A stretch of 64,000 nucleotides of DNA, taken from NCBI GenBank assembly GCA_024509875.1, contig JAMPIV010004267.1, positions 1 to 64,000 on the forward strand. Direction: 5' to 3'. The position numbers and the translations under genes are program-made. This stretch comes from Oreohelix idahoensis. Lineage: Eukaryota; Mollusca; Gastropoda; Stylommatophora; Oreohelicidae. A model generated the notes under the pieces. That model ran no database searches and was not told where the DNA came from. It saw only the letters and a program-made list of their open reading frames with translations. Numbering within the stretch: position 1 is the stretch's first letter; every line of letters starts with the position of its first letter. Positions 9,885 through 21,119 of this stretch are shown in pieces.

Positions 9885-10790
9885 GCCATTTTAAAAGATG
9901 AATACTGAAGTACTTAGAAGCCATGTCGACCTCGCTAACTTGGCCATGTCCGCCGCATGGAAGATGGTCGCATCCTCAAATATTTTTCTACTGACAACTG
10001 GCAAAAGAACGGCCGGGCGACCGCAGCTGAGATTCAAAGATGTGTACAAGAGAGACATGAGGGCACCGGACATAAACCTAGCAACCTCAGAGATATGTAC
10101 ATAAGAGACATGAGGGCACTGGACATAAACCTAGCAACCTCAGAGATGTGTACAAGAGAAACATGAGGGCACTGGACATAAACCTAGCAACCTCAGAGAT
10201 GTGTACAAGAGAGACATGAGGGCACTGGACATAAACCTAGCAACCTCAGAGATGTGTGCAAGAGAGATATGATGGCACTGAACATAAACCTATCAACCTC
10301 AGAGATGTGTACAAGAGAGACACGAGGGCACTGGACATAAACCTAGCAACCTCAGAGATGTGTACAAGAGAGACATGAGGGCACTGGACATAAACCTAGC
10401 AACCTCAGAGATGTGTACAAGAGAGACATGAGGGCACTGGACATAAACCTAGCAACCTCAGAGATGTGTGCAAGAGAGATATGATGGCACTGAACATAAA
10501 CCTATCAACCTCAGAGATGTGTACAAGAGAGACACGAGGGCACTGGACATAAACCTAGCAACCTCAGAGATGTGTACAAGAGAGACATGAGGGCACTGGA
10601 CATAAACCTAGCAACCTCAGAGATGTGTACAAGAGAGACATGAGGGCACTGGACATAAACCTAGCAACCTGGGAGGATGAAGCTGTCAATCACACCAAGT
10701 GGCGATGGTTCCTGCGGCGCCACATCAGAGTGGGCGAAAAGAAGTTCTAACAACAAGTAGAAGAGAAAAGAACACCAGAAAAAATTAGCT
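9885..10790 (+). pseudogene. LINE C-terminal fragment carrying an internal 53-bp expansion
   Basis: Across two frames the sequence gives the C-terminal signature common to APE-type LINEs: MEDGRILKYF (from 9957), then GKRTAGRPQLRFKDVYKRDM (from about 10000), DINLAT, and, after the repeats, a WEDEAVNHTKWRWF segment (from about 10671) ending HIRVGEKKF and TAA at 10749. The KDVYKRDM..DINLAT stretch, present once in ordinary elements of this type, is repeated twelve times here. The 53-bp unit is not a multiple of three, so the frame is destroyed. The RT domain is absent (5' truncated). Confidence 0.85.
10041..10670 (+). repeat. 53-bp tandem repeat, 12 copies, made from LINE coding sequence
   Basis: The unit reads GTACAAGAGAGACATGAGGG, CACTGGACATAAACCTAGCA, ACCTCAGAGATGT. 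Copies 5 and 9 share the same variants (TGCAAG, GATATGATGG, GAACAT, CTATCAACC), and copies 6 and 10 share CACGAGG. So blocks of four units (212 bp) were duplicated as a higher-order unit. Confidence 0.96.
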
Positions 10791-10795
10791 GAGGT

Positions 10796-10976
10796 CTATC
10801 ACCTCAGGGGCGCATTACGGCAGTCAGTTATGACAGAAGGACTATCACCTCAGGGGCGCATTACGGCAGTCAGTTATGACAGAAGGACTATCACCTCAGG
10901 GGCGCATTACGGCAGTCAGTTATGACAGAAGGACTATCACCTCAGGGGTGCATTACCGTAGTCAGTTATGACTGAC
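10796..10976 (+). repeat. 46-bp tandem repeat, 4 copies
   Basis: The unit begins CTATCACCTCAGGGGCGCAT and continues TACGGCAGTCAGTTATGACA, GAAGGA. Starts are at 10796, 10842, 10888 and 10934; the last copy is the most diverged. It lies directly downstream of the LINE stop codon and probably derives from the 3' UTR of that LINE. Confidence 0.95.
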
Positions 10977-11434
10977 AGGGGCTACTACTATTTCGACCTA
11001 TCAAGTGTGTACTTACAGAACTCGTGCTTTTCTCTCTAAGTGACTATTTGTAGTAAATAGTTTGAGATACGAGCAAATAACCCGCCAAAGAAATAACGAG
11101 ATGTTGTGCCCTTTCTCCTGCAGACAAAGATATAATAGCACCGCTGATCCTCAGACATGTCGTACAAGGCGACTAATAAATGGTTGTGCATGGAGCTGGT
11201 AACAACCTCAACAAGTAAAACAAACTGACACACAGAGAGAGAATTAAGCACTACAAGAACATGTAAATGCTTTTTTTACAGGCTGCCTACGCGCAGACCA
11301 GCTGCAGTTGTGGTTCCCAAAATGAAAATGATGATGATATGAGATAACAAGAAAAGAAGAAATAAGTGGCAACAATGCACATACTTCTCAGACTTTCTCT
11401 CGTTTGTGACAGGGAAATGGAAAGAGGGCGGGGT
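10977..11434. other. Unassigned sequence containing copy 1 of a short duplicated segment
   Basis: The part at about 11148-11310 (CCTCAGACATGTCGTACAAG, later ACAAGAACATGTAAATGC) is repeated in diverged form at 11940-11996 plus 12415-12500, where a LINE fragment separates the two halves. Nothing else is recognised. Confidence 0.5.
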
Positions 11435-11715
11435 CTGGTTCAAGTGATGAGATAATGTTAAGCTGGTTGAAGTGATGAGATAATGTTAAGCTGGTTGAAG
11501 TGATGAGATAATGTTAAGCTGGTTGAAGTGATGAGATAATGTTAAGCTGGTTGAAGTGATGAGATAATGTTAAGCTGGTTCAAGTGATGAGATAATGTTA
11601 AGCTGGTTCAAGTGATGAGATAATGTTAAGCTGGTTGAAGTGATGAGATAATGTTAAGCTGGTTCAAGTGATAAGTTAATGTTAAGCTGGTTCAAGTGAT
11701 AAGTTAATGTTAAGC
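11435..11715 (+). repeat. 28-bp tandem repeat, 10 copies
   Basis: The unit is CTGGTTGAAGTGATGAG followed by ATAATGTTAAG. Copies alternate GTTGAAG and GTTCAAG; the last two have GATAAGTTAATG. The period is exactly 28. Confidence 0.96.
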
Positions 11716-11840
11716 ACATTTTATATTGCTCTCTTTGATCTATCCTTTTCCTCTGTTTAGTTTCGTAGTCTATTTCTTTCCTAGACTGTTGACGTTTACT
11801 TGGCTTCTCTTATTTGACTACAGTTTTTGCTCTACTAAGT

Positions 11841-11893
11841 TTGTCTGTGTGTCTGTCTATGTGTCTGTCTGTGTGTGTGTCTGTCTGTGTGTA
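11841..11893 (+). repeat. (TGTC/TG)n microsatellite
   Basis: A TGTC/TGTG simple-repeat run. The open frame across it has a low-complexity VSVYVSVCVC peptide and is not a gene. Confidence 0.85.
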
Positions 11894-11998
11894 GGATCCA
11901 TGGGTCTCTGAAAAGCCACAGAAAGAATATGACTACATCATCCTCAGGCATGTCGTACAAGGCCACTCATAATAAGGTTGTGGATGGGATTGACAACA

Positions 11999-12406
11999 TA
12001 CTTCCTTACTTAGTCATTCTCTTCTACCGTCAGACGTACAGGTTTACAGGAGGTAGCGCCATACTATCCTATCGACTGTCTTCTATCTGGCCTGGTTCCA
12101 ATCTAGTCCTCGGTCCTTCAGAAATTGTCTAATGTTGTTTTCTCAGCTGGGTCGTCCTGGAGGTCTGAATCCCTGGCTCTTAGTTTTTCATACTTGTCGT
12201 GGTAGCCGATCTTTTCCCATTCTGCAGACATGGCCAAATCATTGTAGTTGGGACTGGTCTACTTGAGACTGCAATGGCTGGGTTTTGAGGCCTGCATTAT
12301 AGTCTGGTTGCGAACCATAACACTTCTTGTTACTTCAACCACCTTCCTCAGATACCTCATTTCTGAGGTTTGGAGCTGGCTTTTGTAGGTTGTAGTCATT
12401 GCCCAA
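11999..12406 (-). pseudogene. C-terminal fragment of the same LINE family as 6150-7640, inverted
   Basis: The reverse complement matches 7225-7636 nearly base for base in long blocks: AACTACAACCTACAAAAGCC, CAGAAATGAGGTATCTGAGG, TGGCCATGTCTGCAGAATGG, ACCAGGCCAGATAG..CAG, ending at a GACTAAGTAAG tail (complement of 11999-12010). It has frame breaks and is truncated to the last 400 bases, as LINEs often are. It splits a short duplicated segment (see 10977-11434), so it inserted after that duplication. Confidence 0.92.
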
Positions 12407-13301
12407 GGTTGGTAACATCATTATACCAAACTAGTTTTTACACAATCCACTGCTGCAAGAGCATGTGAATGTTTGCAGAATTCCTGCCAGAAAACCAGCT
12501 ACAATGTCGGCACCATGCTCCGTGAGGAGCGCTTAAGGAAACAGAAAAAAGTTTTGTTTTAAGTACCAACAAATATTTACCCAAAATTTAAAATGACTTT
12601 GTTATATCCTTCAGGGTACTGGGGAGTACGGCGACTGCCTGCCAATCCAGCTGAAGGAGATGCGAAAATATCAAGTTGTTTTATTGATCCTTGGAAACGA
12701 GACACGGTAATCTTTCTTTTAAACGCTAAATTTTTTTAATACTTGAAATCTGTTGTTAAATAATTTAAATCAGTTGTTAAGTATTTAGATCCGTTTTAAA
12801 AAATTGAAATCAATTGCTAAATAGTTTAAATTAGTTGTAAATAATAAAAATTTGCTGTTAAATAATTTAAATCAGTTACAGAACATCACAAGATCAGTGT
12901 GCTTAATCATACACTAGCCATGCTAGGCTTCCTCATTTTCATCATTATTGCTTGAATTATCGATTTTAAAAAAAAAAACGTTACGTTACCTTTCAGTAAC
13001 TGTTCCAAAGCCACGTTTACTTATGTGGTAATATGAGAGGTTATTGGTGTTACTCAACTAAGTGTAAACAGAGTGAGGTCAAGCTAAGTCCCTGAGTCTA
13101 ATTGTTGATGATGTTGTATTCTAAGGGTACCTATCCGCTACCTCTCTGAGATCTCACTCTGGGAAATATTTTCTGGGTATGTTATATGGCTACGTGTCTA
13201 GGGTAATGTAGGTATAGTGATGTGTCAATAAAACAAACACAACTGTAACTCAATATAATTGAATTAAGTAAGACTGTGTGTAAATTTATATAATTATGTT
13301 A
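12407..13301. other. Unassigned AT-rich sequence
   Basis: 12415-12500 continues the duplicated segment seen at about 11210-11310. At 12725-12870 the phrase TTTAAATCAGTTGTTAA and variants recur irregularly about six times, a degenerate low-complexity tract. No gene is seen. Confidence 0.5.
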
Positions 13302-14640
13302 CGAGGGGCGTTCAGAAAGTAATGCACCACATCGTTTTTCTCAGCTAATAATGAAGATAGAAGCATGAAATTTTGCAAACTTCAAATATGGCATGTGCCA
13401 GTTGTGTGTACTAAATTGCACCACAACCGGCCAAATAATACGGCTGCCCTAAACCGTTGAAATGGAGCGTGTTAGCAACTTGCGTTATAAGCAGCGAATT
13501 GTGATAGAAATTCTCGTTGCAGAGAAGGAAACTGTTGTGAACATTCACAAGCGTATATGTGAGGTGTATGGAAGTTTTGCAGTCGACAGGAGTACAGTCA
13601 GTCGCGGGTTCAGAGAATCAAAGAATCAGGAAGTGGAGATGCGGAGCTGCTTGATCGGCCGCGCTGTGGATGTCCTGCCACAGCCACCAACGCAGAAATG
13701 TTGAAATGCGCTGAGGGCATTATTCTTACTGATAGGCGAATCACTACTCAACAATTGGCTTTACAGCTGTCTGTCAGCATTGGTAGTGCAAATGTAGTTA
13801 TAAAAACTCTCGGATTTTCTAAGGTTTGCGCAAGATGGGTTCCTCGAAGTCTCACAAATGACCACCGATTGCAAAGGAAAGCAATTTCTTCTGAATTGTT
13901 GGAGCATTTCAATGCTGATGGAGAGAACTTTTTGGCTAAGATCGTTACAGGTGACGAAACCTGGGCACATCATTTTGAACCTGAGACAAAAAGACAGTCA
14001 ATGGAGTGGCATCATCCGCAATCACCACGAAGAAAGAAATTCAAGACAATTCCTTCAGCTGGAAAGGTCATGATCACTGTCTTTTGGAACATTGAAGATG
14101 TGGTTCTTGTGGACGTTATGCCAAGAGGAGAGACAATCAATTCGCAAGCTTACATTAAGACATTGAAAAAACTCAAATCAACGTTTTCGCAGAGTTCGGC
14201 CGCACAAGAATCCAGCAGACCTGCTTCTCCTTCACGACAATGCGCGACCTCACACAAGTCTGGCAACACTGGAGGCAATCACCAAATTGGGTCGGACTGT
14301 ACTACCCCATCCACCCTATAGTCCCGATTTGGCACCCTCTGATTTTTATCTATTTGGTCCACTTAAATATGCACTCCGTGGGACAAGGTTTGAAGATGAT
14401 GAAGGAGTGATTCATGCAGCGAAGAAATGGCTACATGATCAAGACAAAATCTGGTACGGGCTAGGAATACATGCACTTGTTTTGCGCTGGCATAAAGCCG
14501 TACAAGTTGATGGGGATTATGTTGAATAATACCGATGTTTACATGACATATCCATGTTTATTGTGTATAAATTTCATGTTTTTTGAATAAACAGCTCCTG
14601 AGAAAAACGATATGGTGCATTACTTTCTGAACGCCCCTCG
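13302..14640 (+). mobile_element. Full-length mariner transposon
   Basis: Terminal inverted repeats of 43 bases (13302-13344 and 14598-14640) begin CGAGGGGCGTTCAGAAAG and differ at a single position. TA dinucleotides at 13300-13301 and 14641-14642 are the expected target-site duplication. The 1339-bp length is that of a complete mariner. The transposase inside is broken (see next entry), so this copy could only move if a transposase were supplied by another copy. Confidence 0.97.
13462..14529 (+). pseudogene. Mariner transposase (D,D34D), two frameshifts
   Basis: The frame opens at ATG 13462 with an N-terminal helix-turn-helix region (about the first 50 codons). It shifts near 13605 (one base apparently lost in GTCGCGGG) into the frame containing VTGDETWAHHF, whose catalytic Asp is codon 13953. 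A second shift near 14180 (one extra T in GTTTTCGC) moves into the frame with LLHDNARPHTS (Asp codon 14236) and YSPDLAPSDFYLFGPL (Asp codon 14341). The last two Asps are separated by 34 residues, the D,D34D signature of mariner. All three catalytic residues survive; TAA is at 14527. Confidence 0.95.
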
Positions 14641-14642
14641 TA

Positions 14643-17420
14643 CAATTTTTAATATTCCTGAACCTCAATTTTCTGGAACAGGAATTTTCAACTCAAAAAG
14701 AAATGTTTCTTTATTTACAAGTTTTAAATAAATAGGGTGGACATCCTGTCCATAAAATGATAAGTCTAAAATATCAATAGGTTTGTACTCCCTACTGGAA
14801 TATGTTAACACTGGATAAGAATTCTGTCAATGATTTGAGGGTTTGTGTGTTTCATCATGCCCCTCTTTAATTTCTTGTATTTGGGTGGAATGATAAGGAT
14901 GAGTCATCAAGTGCCAATTTTAATGGACTTATCTTAAAAGCCTGTCTGTGGTGGTGGCTTGAGAATCTTCAAGAACAACAAGTATTTCAGAGTTCCCCTG
15001 GATGCTGATGTGGCAGGAAGCTTGCAGTTATATAAGAAGCTCTCTCTGTGCCCACAGGATCTGAATTTCCAGGGGTTATGTCACGTTTCACTTTGGCAAT
15101 TCAACCCTGAAATAAGAAGGTTATGTTCCCCTCTTTATATCATATCTATAATCTCATTCCACAATTTTATCAATAATACATTCAACAGGAGGGTCAGCTA
15201 AGCGTGCCAACAAATTGCACCAAACCCTATTTTTGTTTGACCATTTTTCTTCCAGTGTTTTCATACTGTTTCCATATGGCTGCAACGTCACTGACCCCTT
15301 AAGCATTGATTTTCTTCCATAGAATCAGATGGTGTATACAATGTTCTTCTTGTGACCTGTTAAATATTTTGTGCAAACATCCTATGTAGGTGTTCATGTG
15401 TTATTTGAACACTAATGCACTGCAGAAAATTGCTAGTAGCTTCTGGACTTACAGTCGTAATATTTTATGGCAATATTCAAACATTTTTACACATTTTATT
15501 TCACTTTCCAAATAAATCTGCTTTAGGCACATTCCTACTTGTGTTGTCGTGACCCCAATTTCTCTCCCAATAGGCAATGTCGAACAACACAAACTTATGG
15601 CGCACTATCTGTGTGGCCTGTACATGCTAGTGAAATATCAATAAACTTATTTATCTTACCGCAAGTAAAGAAACAATCACAAGATTGACTGGCGGTTAAT
15701 GGTTCATGTTCAGACCGCTATCGTCCTGACGGCAAAGGCATTCAACATCAATGCTTTGCATCTGCTCTCAATCTGTCTGTGTTTTAGTTTTTCTCAAATG
15801 GCGCACTATGCCGGCAGATTGTTAATTTTATCGCCCCATCCTAAACTACAATTAACCAATCAGAAACGCGTTAAGAAAATTTAACTTTTCAGAAGGCTAT
15901 CAATTTGAGCAGTTCAGAAGTGTGTTTGTTCGTCTGTCTCAATTTTATTTATACAATATCCTTGTTATTAATGGGTCGATTTTTAATATTGAAAGTGATT
16001 ATTAAACAGACAACTGTCCTCTATCTTCCTATATAGGTTTTTTAAAATTATTTGTCCCCGTTTTCATATGGGTAATTTTTAAGTAATTATTTGCTCCTTT
16101 CACTGAACCAAAATATTAGTAAAATAAATGTTTCTAAGGCCAGATAATTTATTATAAGGGAAATTCTTATGGTATTATATTTAACAATATTAACACTACA
16201 ATTCAAGACATTCCTTTTATTTAAAATCTCTTTATTTATAAAGAAATACATTATCTAAGTTTTTTTCCAAACACACCGATTAGGCTTGCTTTCCATTTTA
16301 AACAACCTCCCCTCTCCCCTATAAAACGAGGTAACAATTTGGTTAGTTGCCAAACTTTACGGCGTTCGTTCATAAATATTTGGGAAGGGTGGAGCATGTG
16401 TGTGTGTTTGGGGGTGGGACTTTTACGCTTGGTGTTAGAAAATTCAAATCTTTATTTAAATGTTGGCGGTTTGATTTGACGATGGCCTTGAGACAAATTT
16501 CAAATGCTGTAGTTATTAATAGATTTTAAGAGTACGTTAGTTAATTTTCTAATGGTTGATTTGCCGTGGCCTTCAGACCAAGGCCAAACATGGAAATTAT
16601 TTATAGTTTTTTAACGGGGTAGTAGAAAATTCAAATTATATTTTGTCCAATTTTTAGCGGTAGGTTTGACCTTGCCCTTGACAAATTTCAAACATAGTAG
16701 TAGTGGGTTATAGGTTGTAAATTTACGTTAACTAGATTTTTGAATCGGGGAAATTTGAGCGGGGTGTCACACAGAGTATTTTACTACAATTTACATTAAA
16801 ATTTTAAATTGTAACAAACTAATTGAAATTACATACTGACACGGCTTTCAATTTTTTTTTCATGATGCATTGACCTTTGACCGTAAGTCACGGTACGTTT
16901 GACTACAAACATCCAATTAAAGTTGAAATGGTACGGACAGAAATCAAATGGAGAAATAATACCTATTTTTAACAGATTAGGCGTATACTGATTTTCGTTG
17001 GTTAGATCTATGTTTCGAAGGAATATCATCTATCCAGTTTTACTTTATTAATATTCTTTATTTAAACACTGCCAAGTAGACAAAAACGCAATTATCATGT
17101 ATTATTGCCTTGGTTTTATTGACACATCCATTTCTCAATACATACAAAACAGCATTAATTATATTTATGTACAGGTTTACGATTTGTTTTTTACCTTTAA
17201 AATGTTAAGTCATTCCTACCCAAGTTCAGTGCTTCCTACCTAGCAGGTAAGGTTCATTGTACAGTGTCCGGTACCGTCAGGTAGGAGGCACTAAACAGTG
17301 TTCCCTAACGTTAAGTGCGTCCTGCCTGGAACACCGGCTTAGCCTCCTGGCTGTCTTTACTTCCTGGTTGTCTTAGCCTCCTTTTCCGCTGTTCTTCTCG
17401 AGTTTGTGGGTTCAAGTCAC
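14643..17420. other. AT-rich non-coding stretch
   Basis: I see no gene. The only structure is a diverged direct repeat about 187 bases apart: AGAAAATTCAAAT..GCGGTTTGATTTGAC..GACAAATTTCAAA from 16437 and again from 16624. A pyrimidine-rich tract with CTCCTGGCTGTC/CTTCCTGGTTGTC lies at about 17340-17375. Confidence 0.5.
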
Positions 17421-17424
17421 TGAC

Positions 17425-17575
17425 ATATCTGCTTATAGTGGTTGCATTTTTTTTTTCTGAGGATGTATCCGATCCATCTCCATGTTCTCTCTTTAAACTC
17501 CAACTGTAATGATTGTTGTCTTGTTCTGTTCCAGCGAACTTTATTGGTTATTGCATCTGTACATCGGCTAAGAGG
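17425..17575 (-). pseudogene. LINE C-terminal scrap
   Basis: The minus strand reads FKERTWRWIGYILRKKKCN near 17440-17500. This is the R.WRWIGH.LRK motif found in the C-terminal region of many APE-type LINEs. Only about 50 codons can be related. Nothing indicates activity. Confidence 0.55.
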
Positions 17576-17599
17576 AACCACAAAGGATGGATCTATTGG

Positions 17600-17756
17600 C
17601 AAATGCCTGGATTTTGAAGGTGATATTCCTGGTGACCGAACCAAAAACCGATTACTCGGAGCAATCAAGAAGATATGGACACCATCATAGCAGGTAGACG
17701 CTTGGATGTGGTTGGCCATGTCCTTAGAAGAGGCCCCCGACATGATAACGGGAACT
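17600..17756 (+). pseudogene. LINE C-terminal scrap, opposite orientation
   Basis: The plus strand from 17675 reads MDTIIAGRRLDVVGHVLRRG, then PRHDNGN and a stop at 17756. GHVLRR is the same class of LINE C-terminal motif. It lies head to head with the fragment at 17425-17575, so the two came from different insertions. Confidence 0.45.
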
Positions 17757-18002
17757 GAATGTTATTGACACCAGAAGGAAGGCAAAAGAGAGATCGACCA
17801 GAAACAGCTTGATAAAAAGCATGAACCAGAATTTCAGCTCTGCACGAAGGATTACCACAGAGCCAGCAAAGTGGAGAGTATTTGTTGTCGCCACACAAGA
17901 CGCCATTTGACGTGTCAGACGTTGATTGCTTTGTCAATCAGCGGTGTAGGAACCAAGATGAAGGAAATTCCTGGTAACATGCTGCCTTTCATTGTCACAG
18001 AG

Positions 18003-18126
18003 TACGACAGAGTTGGCATGTCTGTTTAACAGTATATTCTTGGAAAGGGCTGATGAGTTATCGGAGAGGGTTGAATAGAGTTGGCATGTCTGTTTAACAT
18101 ATATTCTTGGAAAGAGCTGATGAGTC
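18003..18126 (+). repeat. Tandem duplication of about 50 bp
   Basis: AGAGTTGGCATGTCTGTTTA, ACA..TATATTCTTGGAAAG, AGCTGATGAGT occurs at about 18010 and again at about 18077, with three small differences. Confidence 0.9.
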
Positions 18127-18264
18127 TTGTAGTCAAATATGGCTTGTTTTTTATCTTAGCAATGAGATTTTTGATATTTCCTTCTTCTTTGTCTCTGGCT
18201 GTCCAAATAGGTACATATATACAGTTGCTCAGTCATCTGACGTTTGATTTTCATCTGATTTCTT

Positions 18265-18580
18265 TTATTCATTCATCACCGATTAACTCCGCAAGGAGCT
18301 TAGGCCTTCAACAAACGTATACATTGTCTTCCTGTCCTGTGCCATCAGCTCAAGGTCTTTCCATATCTGTCATCTCCTTCATGTCTGTCTAGTGCTCTTC
18401 TCCGTGTGTTCTTTGGTCTTCCTCTAACTGTTTTACCCTGTCGATTCAAGGACTACCTTGTAATGCTATCAACAAGTTTTCTAGATTTATGTCCTATCAG
18501 TCTCCACTGCCTTCTTCTCATCTCTTGTTGAACGGGCACTTATCTGGTTCTTGTCATCAGTTCCATGTTAGTGATCTTGT
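18265..18580 (-). pseudogene. LINE C-terminal fragment
   Basis: On the minus strand a degraded reading gives RRRQWRLIGHKSRK, then KTVRGRPKNTRRRALDRH, KTLS, a short arm, APCGVNR and an ATGAATGAATAAA end near 18270. The order WR.IGH..RK - RGRPK.TWRR - CP.G is the tail of a widespread LINE type distinct from the one at 6150. Several stops are present. Confidence 0.8.
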
Positions 18581-18772
18581 TATACCTGACTTTATTTGAT
18601 CTTGTCATAGCTGATATGATTTTTTTGCCTACTGCTAATTTCTCATTCCGATATTATATCAAATGTCCAGTGTTATTGAATTTCGTGTCTTAAAAATCTA
18701 TATTTCGTATTTTCACATTTTCTTTTTGCTAAGAAGAAAAAAACTTTTCCATAAAAGGCCGATAGGTCATTG

Positions 18773-20521
18773 GCATTTCTGTCTTGTGCGTGAGTTAAAC
18801 TCATGAGCATTTCTGTCTTGTGCGTGAGTTAAACTCATGAGCATTTCTGTCTTGTGCGTGAGTTAAACTCATGAGCATTTCTGTCTTGTGCGTGAGTTAA
18901 ACTCATGAGCATTTCTTTCTTGTGCGTGAGTTAAACTCATGAGCATTTCTTTCTTGTGCGGGAGTTAAACTCATGAGCATTTCTTTCTTGTGCGTGAGTT
19001 AAACTCATGAGCATTTCTTTCTTGTGCGTGAGTTAAACTCATGAGCATTTCTTTCTTTTGCGTGAGTTAAACTCATGAGCATTTCTTTCTTGTGCGTGAG
19101 TTAAACTCATCAGCATGTCTTTCTTGTGCGTGAGTTAAACTCATGAGCATTTCTTTCTTGTGCGTGAGTTAAACTCATGAGCATTTCTTTCTTGTGCGTG
19201 AGTTAAACTCGTGAGCATTTCTTTCTTGTGCGTGAGTTAAACTCATGAGCATTTCTTTCTTGTGTGTGAGTTAAACTCATGAGCATTTCTTTCTTGTGCG
19301 TGAGTTAAACTCATGAGCATTTCTTTCTTGTGCGTGAGTTAAACTCATGAGCATTTCTTTATTGTGCGTGAGTTAAACTCATGAGCATTTCTTTCTTGTG
19401 CGTGAGTTAAACTCATGAGCATTTCTGTCTTGTGCGTGAGTTAAACTCATGAGCATTTCTTTCTTGTGCGTGAGTTAAACTCATGAGCATTTCTTTCTTG
19501 TGCGTGAGTTAAACTCATGAGCATTTCTTTCTTGTGCGTGAGTTAAACTCATGAGCATTTCTTTCTTGTGCGGGAGTCAAACTCATGAGCATTTCTTTCT
19601 TGTGCGTGAGTTAAACTCATGAGCATTTCTTTCTTGTGCGTGAGTTAAACTCATGAGCATTTCTTTCTTGTGCGTGAGTTAAACTCATGAGCATTTCTTT
19701 CTTGTGCGTGAGTTAAACTCATGAGCATTTCTTTCTTGTGCGTGAGTTAAACTCATGAGCATTTCTTTCTTGTGCGTGAATTAAACTCATGAGCATTTCT
19801 TTCTTGTGCGTGAGTTAAACTCATGAGCATTTCTTTCTTGTGCGTGAGTTAAACTCATGAGCATTTCTTTCTTGTGTGTGAGTTAAACTCATGAGCATTT
19901 CTTTCTTGTGCGTGAGTTAAACTCATGAGCATTTCTTTCTTGTGCGTGAGTTAAACTCATGAGCATTTCTGTCTTGTGCGTGAGTTAAACTCATGAGCAT
20001 TTCTGTCTTGTGCGTGAGTTAAACTCATGAGCATTTCTTTCTTCTGCGTGAGTTAAACTCATGAGCATTTCTTTCTTGTGCGTGAGTTAAACTCATGAGC
20101 ATTTCTGTCTTGTGCGTGAGTTAAACTCAAGAGCATTTCTGACTTGTGCGTGCGTTAAACTCATGAGCATTTCTGTCTTGTGTGTGAGTTAAACTCATGA
20201 GACATTTCTGTCTTGTGCGTGAGTTAAACTCATGAGACATTTCTTTCTTGTGCGTGAGTTAAACTCATGAGCATTTCTGTCTTGTGCGTGAGTTAAACTC
20301 ATGAGCATTTCTGTCTTGTGCGTGAGTTAAACTCATGAGCATTTCTGTCTTGTGCGTGAGTTAAACTCATGAGACATTTCTGTCTTGTGCGTGAGTTAAA
20401 CTCATGAGCATTTCTTTCTTGTGCGTGAGTTAAACTCATGAACATTTCTGTCTTGTGCGTGAGTTAAACTCATGAGCATTTCTTTCTTGTGCGTGAGTTA
20501 AACTCATGAGCATTTCTTTCT
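18773..20521 (+). repeat. 34-bp satellite, about 51 copies
   Basis: The unit is GCATTTCTTTCTTGTGCG plus TGAGTTAAACTCATGA. Each unit holds the imperfect palindrome TGAGTTAAACTCA (6-base arms, 1-base centre), overlapping the palindrome CTCATGAG. Copies carry GTCTTG or TTCTTG, with the GTCTTG form concentrated near both ends of the array. A few copies have an extra A (GAGACATTT), giving 35 bp. Confidence 0.97.
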
Positions 20522-21110
20522 TTCTATTGATTTTAATAAAGATAAAGAATGTGGTTGTGACTTCGATAGACAGCTCTACCCCCACCCCCACACCGCCAGC
20601 TTTTTATAACCGAGTCCTGGTTATTAATAACGAATTCACCACTAGATCTACAAACAGGAATCTCGTAAGAACAGTGTCATAAAGCAACCAATTGGAAATA
20701 AGGTCATGTAAGATATTTCGAAATAAATCAACACGTGCGAACCACACACAGTACATGTGAGTACACTTTAATGTGGAGAATACACTCTAACACTGTCTAC
20801 ATATATAACTTGCCAAATGTGTATGCAGCCTTCCCTACCTTAAAGTAATTCTCATTCTGATAAAGACATACTGTTATAACTTCAAAGTAGAAATAATTGT
20901 TGAAAATCTGATAGACGTAAAAACCCAGCCGGAACTTTAAAAGTTAATGAAACAATATATCTCAACAACAAAAGAAGAAAATTAAAAATAAAGTCGCTAC
21001 CAGAACCGCTCGCATGCATCTGTAGCCATTGCACTGTAGTGAGCTTCCATACAAAAATATGGATTTTGAAGGATTGACGTAAATAAACCTCCAACCAATA
21101 CTAAATTCTT
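20522..21110. other. Unassigned sequence
   Basis: No gene or recognised element. Minus-strand frames at 20882-21389 are low-complexity (Cys/Val repeats) or unrecognised. Confidence 0.5.
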
Positions 21111-21119
21111 CTGAAAGCT

